This document shows positions 44,606 to 54,678 of a stretch of 64,000 bases of DNA, in pieces. A program made the translations under genes and the position numbers. How positions within the stretch are numbered: position 1 is the first letter of the stretch; every line of letters starts with the position of its first letter. The notes beneath the pieces are model-generated. The model saw only the letters and a program-made list of their open reading frames with translations, was not told the DNA's origin and made no database searches. Origin of the DNA: Actinomyces urinae. Its GTDB lineage: Bacteria > Actinomycetota > Actinomycetes > Actinomycetales > Actinomycetaceae. The stretch lies in the NCBI RefSeq assembly GCF_900119695.1, contig NZ_LT632545.1, positions 1-64,000 on the forward strand, in the 5' to 3' direction.

Positions 44606-47600
44606 GTGCATCTAAAAACTCTTACCATCCGTGGATTCAAGTCGTTTGCTTCGACAACGACCATGAATCTTGAGCCCGGCATTACCTGTGTAGTCGGGCC
44701 TAATGGTTCTGGTAAGTCAAATGTTGTAGACGCCCTCGTCTGGGTTATGGGCGAACAGGGAGCTAAAAATCTTCGCGGCGGTCAGATGGCAGATGTCATC
44801 TTCGCCGGAACTTCTGAGCGCGCCCCACTGGGGCGCGCTCAGGTGTCTCTAACCATTGACAACACCGATGGCGCCCTCCCGATCGACTACTCCGAAGTCA
44901 CCATTTCGCGCACGCTGTTTCGAGGTGGCGGATCTGAGTATTCGATCAACGGCACTCAAGTACGCTTACTAGACATTCAAGAGCTCCTGTCCGACACCGG
45001 CATGGGGCGGCAGATGCACGTGATTGTGGGTCAGGGCCAGCTGGATGCGATTTTAGGAGCCGGGCCCGAGGAACGGCGCGGGTTCATTGAAGAGGCCGCG
45101 GGCGTGCTCAAGCATCGCAAGCGCAAAGAGCGGGCGCTGCGCAAGCTGGAGTCGATGGAGGGCAACCTCGTTCGTGTTCGCGATCTTACTAATGAGATCC
45201 ACCGTCAGTTGCGTCCCCTAGCCAAACAGGCTGAAACTGCCCGTAAGGCCGGTGTGATCCAGGCCGAGGTGCGCGACGCGCAGGCCCGACTATTGGCCGA
45301 TGACCTCGCGAGTTTGAAAGAACGCCTCGACGCGGGGCGAGCCAGCGAAGAGGCAACGAACGCCCGCAAGAAGGTGCTTAACGAGCAGTTGGATGCCGCT
45401 AAAGCACGTCTAAATGAGGCGGAGCAATTGGCTCGCCTCGGCACCCCTCGTACCCAGGAACTCACGCGGTTGTGGCAAGAGCTATCCACGACGCACGCCT
45501 CGCTAATGACACTGTCATCGGTCTCTAACGAACGCATGCGAGGCGTTGCACAGCCGCTACCCGCACCAAACTTCGACCTCGTGGATCTTGATCAAAAATC
45601 AGCAAAGGCAAATGAAGAGGATGCGGACCTGCTCGAACAGGTGCAGGCGTCTGGACAGAAGCTTGCCGATGTAATCAAAGCCCGAGAAGAGGCCGAAGCC
45701 GCTGCGCGCACCGCGCTCGACGAGGTGCGTCATTTGGAAGCCGAGCAGTCGAACCGGCGCGAGCATATTGCCAGGCTGATTGGTGACGTGAATGCGGCAA
45801 AACAGGCGCTGACCTCACGCGCTGCTGAAGTTGAACGGATGAAAAATGCGGTTGCGGAGGCCGCGGAGCGAACGAAGCTAGCACGCGCCGAAATGGAAGG
45901 CCTTGAAGAGGTTCAGGCTGACGATCAGATGGCGAATGCGCATGAGGACGCGGTGCGATCTCGAGACGAGGCCCGCGACCTGGTTGATCGTCTGCTCTCG
46001 CAGGAGCGAGAAGCCCAGTCCGAGCGCGCCACCTGGACGGCTCGGCGCGACACATTGGCGCAGTCCCTGCAGCCGGCGGACGAGACGGCGGAACTATTGG
46101 GCGCTGAGCATCCGGAGGTCCTCGGATCTTTGGCTAGTTTTATCTCTACCAGTGCGGGGTGGGAAAATGCGATCACCGCGCTACTGGATCCATTTACCGA
46201 TGCCGCGGTGATCACCGACCTGGGTATTTCTTTGCAGTTTTTGGACTCGGGTGGACGCCGCAGAATGGTCACTGCTTTGGAACAGAGCGTGGAACCGGTA
46301 GCTATCGATGGATGGACCAGAGCTGTTGACGTGGTTCAGGGCAAGCACGTGCAAGGTCTCATCAACACGCTGCTAGCCGGAGCGGTGGTGTGCGAGGACG
46401 AGAGGGAGGCCATTCGCGCCCTTGAAAATCCGCTGGTGACAAAGGTTGCCACTCGAACGGGCGATGTTTTCACTCCGGTTTCGGTACTTACTTCGGGTTC
46501 TGACCACGCGTCGGTTTTGGCCCGCCACGCTGACTACGAGGATGCGAGCCGACGCGCCGATGCAGCAAGTGAGCACCTGGAGGCTGTCTCGCAAAAACTG
46601 AAGGAGGCGCGCGAGCGTTACGACGCTTCTCTCAAGGTTGCAAACGAGCAGTTGCAGGCTCTGCGCAAGGCTGACTCAGAGCGGGCGAAGGCGATGGAGG
46701 TGCGGGCGCGTGCCAGTTCTCGTTTGCGGGCTGCCCAGGGGGAGCAAGAACGCCTTGCCACCACTTTGAAAAAGATCGAAGAGGGCGTGGAACGAGCCCG
46801 CGAGCGCCTCGTTGAAGCCGAAGCTAAGCAGGCGGGGGCGCAGGCGCTCCCACAGGTTGCGGATCCCGCACGGGCTCGTGAAGAAGCAGAACAGCTAGAA
46901 GAAGCAGCGCGCGAAGCGCGTGCCAAAGAAACTGCGACCCGCCTCGACATTCGAACACTCGAAGAAACAGCGCGCCGCGTGCGCGACCGTGCCCGTTCCA
47001 TGCGCCAGCAAGTCGCGAAGGCCCGCTCCGACCTAGCCGAATATGAACGACGCGAAGCTGCGCGCAAACGCGAATATCAGCGCCTGAGTGACATTTGTGA
47101 TCGGATCGCGGCTCCGATCCGGGTTGCGGAAGCCGCTCTAGAAGAGGCCAGTCAGCAGCTTCGCGCAGCGGAGAGCGAACGCACCGAAGCATCCGAGGCG
47201 GCAGCAAGCGCTCGCCATGAGGTAGACGAGATTCGTGCCAGTCTGCTCGAAATCACGGACGCTGCGCACCGCGATGAGATTGCGCTACAAGAAGTTGCCT
47301 TGCGGTATGAGCACACCGTCACGCGAGCACGCGACGAGCTCGCGCTTGAGGCCGATCAACTTATCGACGAGTTCGGCCCGCATAACCTCGTAGTTGCGGA
47401 AGAACCCTACCCGTACGTTCGCGCAGAGCAAGAAAAACGTCTGCGCAGCGCTAAACGAGAGCTGGACCGGCTGGGCAAAATCAACCCACTAGCGCTCGAA
47501 GAACACGAGGCTCTCTCTAAGCGCCACCAGTTCTTGGTTGACCAGCTACGTGATCTTACGGAATCCAAGAACGACCTGCTGGGCATCGTTGACGAAGTAG

Positions 47601-48094
47601 ACCAGCGAGTTGAAGAGGTATTCACCCAGGCTTTTCTCGACACCCAAGAGGCATTTACTCACGTGTTCGCAACCCTCTTTCCCGGAGGGTCTGGCAAACT
47701 CGTCCTCACGGACCCGCAGAACATGCTGGAGACCGGTGTTGAGATTGAAGCGCGTCCCGCGGGCAAGAAAATCACGCGCCTATCCCTGTTATCTGGCGGA
47801 GAACGGTCGCTTGCCGCGCTCGCCCTCCTCGTCGCCATTTTCAAGGCTCGTCCGTCCCCGTTTTACGTGTTAGATGAGGTTGAGGCCGCCCTTGACGACG
47901 TGAACCTGTCGCGCCTAATCACGATTTTCAAGGAACTGCAACAGGACTCGCAACTGATTATCATCACGCACCAAAAGCGGACCATGAAGATCGCAGACGC
48001 GCTCTACGGCGTGACTATGCGTGCGGGCGTGACGCAAGTGGTTTCATCAAAACTAGCAGAAACGAAGCAGGCGCAAGCAGAGTCAAACGGGTAG
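44606..48094 (+). CDS. smc: Chromosome segregation ATPase SMC
   Basis: A 1162-aa SMC: N-terminal Walker A GPNGSGKSN (31-39), long Ala/Glu/Arg-rich coiled coils (about 165-490 and 680-1000), a hinge (about 500-670), ABC signature LSGGERSLAALALL and Walker B FYVLDEVEAALDD near the C-terminus. It forms a ring with ScpAB (not in the window) to organise and segregate the chromosome. GTG start. It heads the smc-ftsY-ffh block that is typical of actinobacteria, where rnc and mutM often precede it; here ndk does. Confidence 0.96.
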   Translation: MHLKTLTIRGFKSFASTTTMNLEPGITCVVGPNGSGKSNVVDALVWVMGEQGAKNLRGGQMADVIFAGTSERAPLGRAQVSLTIDNTDGALPIDYSEVTISRTLFRGGGSEYSINGTQVRLLDIQELLSDTGMGRQMHVIVGQGQLDAILGAGPEERRGFIEEAAGVLKHRKRKERALRKLESMEGNLVRVRDLTNEIHRQLRPLAKQAETARKAGVIQAEVRDAQARLLADDLASLKERLDAGRASEEATNARKKVLNEQLDAAKARLNEAEQLARLGTPRTQELTRLWQELSTTHASLMTLSSVSNERMRGVAQPLPAPNFDLVDLDQKSAKANEEDADLLEQVQASGQKLADVIKAREEAEAAARTALDEVRHLEAEQSNRREHIARLIGDVNAAKQALTSRAAEVERMKNAVAEAAERTKLARAEMEGLEEVQADDQMANAHEDAVRSRDEARDLVDRLLSQEREAQSERATWTARRDTLAQSLQPADETAELLGAEHPEVLGSLASFISTSAGWENAITALLDPFTDAAVITDLGISLQFLDSGGRRRMVTALEQSVEPVAIDGWTRAVDVVQGKHVQGLINTLLAGAVVCEDEREAIRALENPLVTKVATRTGDVFTPVSVLTSGSDHASVLARHADYEDASRRADAASEHLEAVSQKLKEARERYDASLKVANEQLQALRKADSERAKAMEVRARASSRLRAAQGEQERLATTLKKIEEGVERARERLVEAEAKQAGAQALPQVADPARAREEAEQLEEAAREARAKETATRLDIRTLEETARRVRDRARSMRQQVAKARSDLAEYERREAARKREYQRLSDICDRIAAPIRVAEAALEEASQQLRAAESERTEASEAAASARHEVDEIRASLLEITDAAHRDEIALQEVALRYEHTVTRARDELALEADQLIDEFGPHNLVVAEEPYPYVRAEQEKRLRSAKRELDRLGKINPLALEEHEALSKRHQFLVDQLRDLTESKNDLLGIVDEVDQRVEEVFTQAFLDTQEAFTHVFATLFPGGSGKLVLTDPQNMLETGVEIEARPAGKKITRLSLLSGGERSLAALALLVAIFKARPSPFYVLDEVEAALDDVNLSRLITIFKELQQDSQLIIITHQKRTMKIADALYGVTMRAGVTQVVSSKLAETKQAQAESNG

Positions 48095-48191
48095 GTAGGC
48101 CGTTGTCGCACGCCGGTAGTGTGTTGGTCACAACTGCGTAATCAGCCGTGTTTTCTATTGCGTATCTGCGCGGATCTGGCACCCTAGAAGA

Positions 48192-48491
48192 GTGCTACAA
48201 CCAGCCTTCTTCATTTTCGTCACGCTGACCGTGATTCTTGCGCTCGCGGTGGGCGTCCTTGTGGTACTTCTGGTTACCCGTAGGTCAGTTTCAGACTGGC
48301 AGGTCCACCTCGAAAAGACGACGAATGAGTGGAAACAGGCAGATATTGAAGGACAAAAGCCGGATCCTGTGACGCCGCGTAAGTCCTCGCTTGAAGCGGT
48401 GATTAAGAAAGAGGGGCGCGAGGGATCCGCCTACCTGCGGGCCGAGGAACTGCCAAGCCTTGAACAGAGGCCCACTTCCTCTGACGACTAG
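48192..48491 (+). CDS. Small single-pass membrane protein, function unknown
   Basis: A 99-aa protein: one N-terminal hydrophobic helix (about 5-29) followed by a hydrophilic tail rich in Lys, Glu and Ser. GTG start with AGAAG three bases upstream. I do not recognise a family. It sits alone between smc and ftsY in the same direction. Confidence 0.6.
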   Translation: MLQPAFFIFVTLTVILALAVGVLVVLLVTRRSVSDWQVHLEKTTNEWKQADIEGQKPDPVTPRKSSLEAVIKKEGREGSAYLRAEELPSLEQRPTSSDD

Positions 48492-48534
48492 ATCACTTTT
48501 ACGTGGCCACTACGGTATTTTGTGGCGCTTATTA

Positions 48535-48563
48535 TTGGTCAACGGCGCTCCGGTGCGTAATCA
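48535..48563 (+). promoter_or_regulatory. ftsY promoter (leaderless)
   Basis: TTGGTC (48535-48540), 17-nt spacer, TAATCA (48558-48563), then 7 nt to the ATG. The best-spaced of the leaderless-type promoters here. Confidence 0.55.
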
Positions 48564-48570
48564 TTAATGC

Positions 48571-49815
48571 ATGGACGCATTTTTAGATTTTCTCGGATCC
48601 AACCTGTATCTCGTGTGGATCCTCGTTGGACTGCTGGTTGTTGGTGGCGCAGTAACGGTCTCCCGTTCGCGTAATAAAGAACTGCCACCAGCGCCGCGCA
48701 AGCCGCAGATCGAGGCAAAGCCCGAAGCCGAAACTGAGCAGGTTGAAGCTAAGCAGGCTGAAAGTGAGGTCTCCGCAAGGCCAGGAACTCCGGCCGAGTC
48801 AGAGCCTGTTGAAAGTGAACCCGATGTTGCCGCCTCCACTTTGGAACAAGAGCCTGCTCCAGCCGAAGAACTCGATCAGCCTGAGTCAGCCCCCAGCCGC
48901 ATGCATCGCCTGCGTTCGCGCCTTGCCGGTTCGGGCCGCATCGGTTCTGCCCTCCTCGGCATTCTTTCGCGCGGCGATTTATCCGAGGAAGACTGGGAGG
49001 AACTTGAAGACACTCTCCTCATGGCTGATCTCGGCCTCGACACCACGGATCAGATCATGGCGGGCCTGCGCCAAAAGGTGAAGGTCGAGGACACGTCGGA
49101 TCCCGAGCGCGTGCGCAAGCTACTGCGCGAGGAGCTTCTTGCCGCGGTGGATCCGGACATGGACCGCTCTTTGAATCTCGCGCCCGTTCAGACCGAGACT
49201 GGTACGCACCCGGCCGTGGTGCTCGTGGTTGGTGTTAATGGCACAGGAAAAACCACAACCGTGGGTAAGCTGGCCCGCCTCCTCGTTGCGGAGGACAAGT
49301 CAGTCCTCCTCGGTGCGGCCGACACCTTCCGTGCAGCGGCTGCCGAACAGCTCACCACTTGGGGCGAGCGCGTGGGCGTGGGGACCGTTCGCTCTGAACT
49401 TGAAGGCGCCGATCCCTCCTCGGTTGCATTTGAGGCGATCAAAACCGGACGTGAGGACGCGGTGGACGTGGTTTTGGTGGATACCGCGGGGCGCTTGCAA
49501 AATAAGTCCACGTTGATGGACGAGCTTGGCAAGGTGAAGCGCGTCATGGAGAAGCAGGGACCAATTGCTGAAACGCTTCTGGTTCTAGACGCTACAACTG
49601 GGCAGAATGGTTTGCGCCAGGCGGAAATTTTCGCCCAAGTTGTTGACGTGAGCGGCGTGGTTCTTACCAAACTGGACGGATCAGCCAAGGGCGGCATTGT
49701 CGTGTCGGTGCAGAAGACGCTTGGAGTGCCAGTGAAGCTTGTGGGCTTGGGCGAGGGGGCGGACGATCTGGCTCCGTTCAGCCCCGAAGACTTCGTGGAC
49801 GCAATCGTTGGCTAA
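48571..49815 (+). CDS. ftsY: Signal recognition particle receptor FtsY
   Basis: A 414-aa GTPase receptor for SRP-ribosome complexes. It has an N-terminal membrane helix (about 10-30), an acidic Glu/Pro/Ala-rich A domain (35-110), then the NG domain: GVNGTGKTTTVGKLA (P-loop), DTAGRLQNKSTLMDEL and TKLDGSAKGG. The mRNA appears leaderless. Acts together with ffh, 55 nt downstream. Confidence 0.96.
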   Translation: MDAFLDFLGSNLYLVWILVGLLVVGGAVTVSRSRNKELPPAPRKPQIEAKPEAETEQVEAKQAESEVSARPGTPAESEPVESEPDVAASTLEQEPAPAEELDQPESAPSRMHRLRSRLAGSGRIGSALLGILSRGDLSEEDWEELEDTLLMADLGLDTTDQIMAGLRQKVKVEDTSDPERVRKLLREELLAAVDPDMDRSLNLAPVQTETGTHPAVVLVVGVNGTGKTTTVGKLARLLVAEDKSVLLGAADTFRAAAAEQLTTWGERVGVGTVRSELEGADPSSVAFEAIKTGREDAVDVVLVDTAGRLQNKSTLMDELGKVKRVMEKQGPIAETLLVLDATTGQNGLRQAEIFAQVVDVSGVVLTKLDGSAKGGIVVSVQKTLGVPVKLVGLGEGADDLAPFSPEDFVDAIVG

Positions 49816-49870
49816 GCTCCTAATCGGTTAAGGTAGGATGCAGTAACTTTTCGAAAACAGGATCAAAAAC

Positions 49871-51445
49871 GTGTTTCAAAACCTCTCTGATCGTCTAACA
49901 GATTCCTTCCGCAAACTCCGCGGCAAAGGTGTGATCACCGATGCGGATATTGATGCAACCGCATCTGAGATCCGCCGTGCCCTTCTTGACGCGGACGTCG
50001 CGCTACCCGTAGTTCGCGAGTTCACTAAGAAGGTTCGCGAGGAAGCTCGCGGCATCACCGTGACGAAGGGGCTGAATCCGGGCCAGCAGGTTGTGCGCGT
50101 TGTACACGACCAGCTTGTGGAGGTATTGGGTGGCGAAACGCGTGAGCTTCACTTCGCGCAACGCGGCCCCACGGTGTTCATGCTCGCTGGTTTGCAGGGC
50201 GCTGGTAAAACTACGCTGGCTGGCAAGCTAGGCCACTGGATGAAGGAGGAAGGCAAACGCGTCCTCCTCGTAGCCTCGGACTTGCAGCGTCCAAACGCTG
50301 TCACCCAGCTTGAGGTTATTGGTAAGCGTGCCGGTGTTGAAGTGTGGGCCCCAGAGCCGGGTAATGGTGTGGGCAATCCTGTGCACGTTGCGCGTTCGGG
50401 TCTGAACTATGCGATTGAGAACGGATTCGACCTCGTAATCGTCGATACGGCGGGCCGCCTGGGCGTTGACGAAGAGATGATGCAGCAGGCGCGCGATATT
50501 CGGGATGCCGTGAATCCCCACGAGATCCTGTTTGTCCTAGATGCCATGGTCGGTCAAGATGCGGTACAAACCTCGGTTGCGTTCCGTGACGGTGTTGGAT
50601 TTACGGGTGTCGTTCTGTCCAAGCTTGATGGCGATGCGCGTGGTGGCGCGGCGCTGTCGGTACGCGGAGTTACCGGCCAGCCGATCCTGTTCGCCTCCAC
50701 CGGCGAGGGGTTGGAGGACTTCGAGCGTTTCCATCCTGACCGCATGGCCGGGCGAATCCTCGATATGGGTGACATTCTCACCCTTATCGAGCAGGCTGAG
50801 AAGAAGATCGACCAGCGTGAGGCCGAGGACGTTGCTGCCAAGGCAATGTCGGGTGAGTTGACGCTGGATGATTTCTTGAACCAGTTGCAGCAGGTGCGCA
50901 AACTCGGTTCGATGAAGAAGCTCCTTGGAATGATGCCGGGAGCGGGCCAGATGCGTCAGCAACTGGAGAACTTCGACGAGCGGGAAGTGTCGCGCATCGA
51001 AGCGATAGTGAGGTCGATGACGCCTGCTGAGCGTAACAACGTCAAGGTGCTCGATGGTTCTCGCAGGCGCCGTATTGCGGCTGGTTCGGGTACTACAGTT
51101 GCGGAAGTCAACTCGTTGGTTAAGCGCTTTGAGGCCGCACGCGAAATGATGAAACGCATGGGGTCGGGCGGCGGAATGCCCGGTATGGGTGGCTTCCCAG
51201 GTATGGGGAACCTGCCGGGTGCGGGCAAGCGAGCCGGCGCACGTCAGCCAAAGAAGGCTAAGAAGCGCTCGAAGTCTGGCGTATCGGGCAATCCCGCGAA
51301 GCGTCGCCAGCAGGAACTGAAGGCGATGCTTCCAAAGGAACAGCGTCAGGGGTCTGCGTTTGGCGTGCAGCAGGAGGCACCTCGCCCCACAATGGATGAT
51401 CTGCCGGATGACGTTAAGCGCATGCTGGGCGGATTTGGCGGCTAA
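49871..51445 (+). CDS. ffh: Signal recognition particle protein Ffh
   Basis: A 524-aa SRP GTPase. N domain (1-90), G domain with GLQGAGKTTLAGKLG, DTAGRLGVDEEMM and LSKLDGDARGG, and the Met-rich M domain (about 330-500) with a Gly-Met repeat segment (GGGMPGMGGFPGMG) and a basic stretch that binds 4.5S RNA and signal peptides. GTG start preceded by AGGA. Its stop overlaps the amidohydrolase start by one base. Confidence 0.96.
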   Translation: MFQNLSDRLTDSFRKLRGKGVITDADIDATASEIRRALLDADVALPVVREFTKKVREEARGITVTKGLNPGQQVVRVVHDQLVEVLGGETRELHFAQRGPTVFMLAGLQGAGKTTLAGKLGHWMKEEGKRVLLVASDLQRPNAVTQLEVIGKRAGVEVWAPEPGNGVGNPVHVARSGLNYAIENGFDLVIVDTAGRLGVDEEMMQQARDIRDAVNPHEILFVLDAMVGQDAVQTSVAFRDGVGFTGVVLSKLDGDARGGAALSVRGVTGQPILFASTGEGLEDFERFHPDRMAGRILDMGDILTLIEQAEKKIDQREAEDVAAKAMSGELTLDDFLNQLQQVRKLGSMKKLLGMMPGAGQMRQQLENFDEREVSRIEAIVRSMTPAERNNVKVLDGSRRRRIAAGSGTTVAEVNSLVKRFEAAREMMKRMGSGGGMPGMGGFPGMGNLPGAGKRAGARQPKKAKKRSKSGVSGNPAKRRQQELKAMLPKEQRQGSAFGVQQEAPRPTMDDLPDDVKRMLGGFGG

Positions 51446-52629
51446 TGAGGTTTTCCGGCCACGTGCTTTGGCAAAGCTCCCCGAAGCTCGGGGAGTTTTC
51501 CCTTACATCCGGAGATTCCTCGGGTATCGCACGTGAAGCGAGTTCAACCGTTGGCCCTCACGAATGGGTCAGCGGCACGTTTGAGGTACGGAGCGGGAAG
51601 ATTTACCGCCTAGGTGATCAGGCCAGCCGAGCGGGCATGGCTAATGATTTTGACGACGTATGGGTAACTCCCGGCCTCGTGGATGTTCACTGTCATATTG
51701 GGATAGGCCCGCAGGGGCAGACCACGGGCGAGCAAATGCTTGCCCAGGCTCAAGCCAACCGTGATGCGGGCGTGCTCCTGGTGCGCGATTGCGGAGTGAT
51801 TGGTGACAACTCGTGGATCAATGAGCGGCTCGACACTCTCACCATCTTGCGGGCCGGCAGGCATATTGCTAAGCACAAGCGTTACATTCGCGGTTATGCG
51901 ATTGAGACCTCGGATGCGCAACTGCCATCCGTCATGGAGGGCCAGGCGCGGACGGGTACTGGCTGGGTGAAAGTAGTTGCCGACTGGATTGACCGATCAA
52001 ATGGGGCGGACTCAGATCTAGATCCGTTATGGGATACGCAAGCGCTAAAGGAAGGCGTGATTGCCGCACACGAGGCCGGAGCGCGGGTTACGGCCCATTC
52101 GTTTAGTGAAAAGGCAATTGATGGCCTCCTCGAAGCCGGGGTGGACTGTATTGAACATGGCACTGGAATGAGGCCGGATCATGCGCGGGAGGCCTCCCGG
52201 ATGGGAATCGCGGTTACGCCCACGCTGATGCAGGTGGCGCTATTCCCGCAGTTCGCGCGAGCAGGGAGCAAGAAATACCCGGTATACGCGCAAACCATGA
52301 CGGATTTGTGGGAGCGCCATGAGGCTACTCTCGGGAGTCTCATCGACGCTGGAGTGCAGTTACTTCCGGGCACAGATGCGGGTGGATACCAGGAGCACGG
52401 CCAGGTGGCAAAAGAGGTTGCGATGTGGCGCTCGATGGGCCTTGCCCCGTCACAAATTGTCGATTTAGCAACCTGGAAGGCTCGCGAGTATCTCGGCGCG
52501 GCTGGTCTGCATGAGGGCGCCGATGCCGACCTCGTTATGTTTGATGCTGACCCGCGTCAAAACATTGAGGTCTTGCAACTACCAACACATGTGTTTTATC
52601 GAGGCCTAGAGCGCGTCGAGGGCCTCTAA
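51445..52629 (+). CDS. Amidohydrolase-family protein
   Basis: A 394-aa metal-dependent hydrolase-like protein. VTPGLVDVHCHIG carries the first HxH metal motif; TAHSFSEKAI and IEHGTGM supply further histidines, and LLPGTDAGG the C-terminal Asp. The closing GADADLVMFDADP is typical of imidazolonepropionase/prolidase-type amidohydrolases. Substrate unknown. A homologue commonly lies between ffh and rpsP in actinobacteria. One-base overlap with ffh suggests coupling; its stop overlaps the convergent phosphatase gene by 4 nt. Confidence 0.88.
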   Translation: MRFSGHVLWQSSPKLGEFSLTSGDSSGIAREASSTVGPHEWVSGTFEVRSGKIYRLGDQASRAGMANDFDDVWVTPGLVDVHCHIGIGPQGQTTGEQMLAQAQANRDAGVLLVRDCGVIGDNSWINERLDTLTILRAGRHIAKHKRYIRGYAIETSDAQLPSVMEGQARTGTGWVKVVADWIDRSNGADSDLDPLWDTQALKEGVIAAHEAGARVTAHSFSEKAIDGLLEAGVDCIEHGTGMRPDHAREASRMGIAVTPTLMQVALFPQFARAGSKKYPVYAQTMTDLWERHEATLGSLIDAGVQLLPGTDAGGYQEHGQVAKEVAMWRSMGLAPSQIVDLATWKAREYLGAAGLHEGADADLVMFDADPRQNIEVLQLPTHVFYRGLERVEGL

Positions 52630-53627
52630 TACTGGCTTTGCACTTGATCCAGTAGGCTTGCGAGCATCTCCGATTTGAGTCCTGCGGACGTAGCGGCAAT
52701 GGCTGGTTGGGTGCCCGTTCCTTCGTTTCCGAGGTCACGTTGGTCCACGTGTCCGCCACTGACTCGCACCAGATGGACACCTGCGGCAATGTCCCACGGT
52801 TTGATTCGCGTGGCGAAGACGGCTCCTGCGCGACCAGCGGCAACTTGAGCGAGGTCAAGGGCGCACGCTCCCGGGCGGCGCATGGCGCGGAAGGTGGATA
52901 GTAGGTCAGTGAGTCCTTTAGCGGCTAGGTCCGGGAACTGTTTCACCTCAGATACGGTGGGGAAGTAGGTGAGGAGCAGCGCTTCGCTCTCAGCTGTAAT
53001 AGTCTTGCTGCCTTGAATGTTGCCTGACTTTAGTGCGTAGAAGTCATCTCCGCGTTCAATCCAACCTTCGGTTTCATCGGCCCAGAACACTTCATTGTTG
53101 TAGGGGACGGTAATGGCTCCGGCCACGATCTCGCCATCGAGGGAGGCTGCGACGGATGTGCCAAAGTAGGGGAATCCAGCGGCGAAGTTCGCGGTGCCAT
53201 CAATGGGATCAACTATCCATTTCACGCGCGAGGCTAGGGAGCGGGCGTCCACGTGAAAATCGGGTTCTGCGATTGGGATCTCATCGGGGAAGTCGGTGGG
53301 GGCGCCTCCGGGCAGGATTTCTTCGCCGTGCTCTTCACCAAGTTTTAGCGAGCCGGGAATGAAACTACCCAGGAGGGCGCTGATCGCAGTCTCGGCAGCT
53401 TTGTCATAGGGTGTGACCGGATCGTGAAAGTTAGCTTTGGTTTCGGTGGTGGCAGCGTCGAGTTTTACCCTTGAAGCTAGTAGGTAGGGCCCCACCGCGG
53501 TCGCTGCAGCTCGACACATGAGTGCGAGTTCGTGGGTTAGATCCGCCCGCTGCAGGCTTCGAGTAGTTTCGGGGTCTAGGCCGACGACTCTTGGCGGATT
53601 GTCCAGCCGGTATTGCTCAGTGCTCAT
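52626..53627 (-). CDS. Inositol monophosphatase-family phosphatase
   Basis: A 333-aa Mg-dependent phosphatase of the IMPase/FBPase superfamily: metal-site motifs GEEHGEE, WIVDPIDGTANFAAGFP and the C-terminal KPWDIAAGVHLV. The first 30 residues are extra. Related actinobacterial enzymes act on inositol-, histidinol- or fructose-phosphates; I cannot choose between them. ATG with AAAGGA upstream. It is the only minus-strand gene between dhaK and the window end. Confidence 0.88.
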   Translation of the reverse strand: MSTEQYRLDNPPRVVGLDPETTRSLQRADLTHELALMCRAAATAVGPYLLASRVKLDAATTETKANFHDPVTPYDKAAETAISALLGSFIPGSLKLGEEHGEEILPGGAPTDFPDEIPIAEPDFHVDARSLASRVKWIVDPIDGTANFAAGFPYFGTSVAASLDGEIVAGAITVPYNNEVFWADETEGWIERGDDFYALKSGNIQGSKTITAESEALLLTYFPTVSEVKQFPDLAAKGLTDLLSTFRAMRRPGACALDLAQVAAGRAGAVFATRIKPWDIAAGVHLVRVSGGHVDQRDLGNEGTGTQPAIAATSAGLKSEMLASLLDQVQSQY

Positions 53628-53781
53628 GATGTCCTTTCGCTCGTTCCCATGCTCTCACTATTTTGCGAAGAGTTCCCTCCGTGACGCATTGCGACGTAGC
53701 TTGCGAGGGAGTGCCGTGACCAATCGCACGATAAATCCTGCTTACTTAGCCCGAATACAGTTCCCTTTTTGGCTCATTTTC

Positions 53782-53796
53782 TGGCACAATGGAGCG
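53782..53796 (+). promoter_or_regulatory. rpsP promoter, -10 region shared with rplS
   Basis: TGGCACAATGGAGCG, containing extended -10 TGGCACAAT. The identical 15 bases occur at 56780-56794 ahead of rplS. A leader of roughly 125 nt follows to the rpsP start. The -35 is uncertain (TTCCCT, 18 nt upstream). Confidence 0.65.
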
Positions 53797-53921
53797 TTGT
53801 ACTCGAAGTCTGCGGACCCCTCTCTACCGTAGTTCTTCGCGTCCAGGATTCTAACCACTGTTTGTGTAACCCCCGATGGCGGTTTGAGTCCACCCCAATA
53901 AATCAAGGAGTGACCACTAAA

Positions 53922-54428
53922 GTGGCAGTTCGTATTCGACTAAAGCGCATGGGCAAGGTCCACGCACCGTTCTACCGTGTAGTTGTCGTTGACCAGCGCA
54001 AGAAGCGCGATGGTCGCGTGATTGAAGAGATCGGTACCTACGATCCGACGCGTACCCCGTCGCACATTTCGATTAAGGGCGAGCGTGCTCAGTACTGGCT
54101 CGGTGTCGGTGCTCAGCCGTCCAACCAGGTTCGCAACCTGCTCCGTTTGACCGGTGACCTCGCTGCGCATAAGGGTGTTAAGAACCCGGTTTCGCGCGTG
54201 AAGTACGCTTCTGCGGATGAAGAGGCCGCCGCGAAGGCTATTAAGGCTGCGGAGGAAGAAGCGATCAAGCGTAAGGCAGCTATTGCTGAAGCCAAGCAGA
54301 AGGCAGAGGCTGAGGCCGCTGCTGCTAAGAAGGCTGAGGAAGAAACAGCCGCTGAGGCAGCTGCAGCAGAAGCTGCGGAAGAGGCCCCGGCTGAAGCTGA
54401 AGCCGACGCTGAGGCAGAGGAAGCCTAA
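53922..54428 (+). CDS. rpsP: 30S ribosomal protein S16
   Basis: A 168-aa S16: the conserved domain ([22 protein letters not shown] onward, residues 1-85) plus a C-terminal extension of about 75 residues almost wholly Ala, Glu and Lys. Actinobacterial S16 proteins often carry such extensions; the function is unknown. I use GTG 53922 with AAGGAG upstream because the domain begins there; the open frame runs back to 53769. First gene of rpsP-khpA-rimM-trmD; stop overlaps khpA by one base. Confidence 0.96.
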   Translation: MAVRIRLKRMGKVHAPFYRVVVVDQRKKRDGRVIEEIGTYDPTRTPSHISIKGERAQYWLGVGAQPSNQVRNLLRLTGDLAAHKGVKNPVSRVKYASADEEAAAKAIKAAEEEAIKRKAAIAEAKQKAEAEAAAAKKAEEETAAEAAAAEAAEEAPAEAEADAEAEEA

Positions 54429-54667
54429 TGCTAGCTGATGCCCTAGAACATCTTGTCAGTGGGATTGTTGATAATCCCGATGATGTCGAGGTGAGCTCGA
54501 GGTCTATGCGACGCGGACAACTTTTAGAGGTTCGCGTTAATCCGGATGATCTGGGTCGCGTCATTGGTAGAAATGGGCGGACAGCTCGCGCGCTTCGTGC
54601 GGTCATGTCGGCTCTGTCTACTAGGGGCCCGGTCCGGGTTGATGTCATAGATGCTGATCGGGATTAG
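54428..54667 (+). CDS. khpA: KH-domain RNA-binding protein KhpA
   Basis: A 79-aa protein made of a single KH domain with the GRVIGRNGRTARALR loop that binds RNA. KhpA pairs with KhpB in Gram-positive bacteria and affects RNA metabolism and cell division genes. ATG overlaps the rpsP stop codon. Position between rpsP and rimM is conserved in actinobacteria and firmicutes. Confidence 0.94.
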   Translation: MLADALEHLVSGIVDNPDDVEVSSRSMRRGQLLEVRVNPDDLGRVIGRNGRTARALRAVMSALSTRGPVRVDVIDADRD

Positions 54668-54678
54668 TTATTTCGATT

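Noticed and set aside
53769-53921. 51-residue N-terminal extension of S16
   Set aside because: It would begin upstream of the -10 element of the promoter, and the S16 domain starts at GTG 53922 with AAGGAG.
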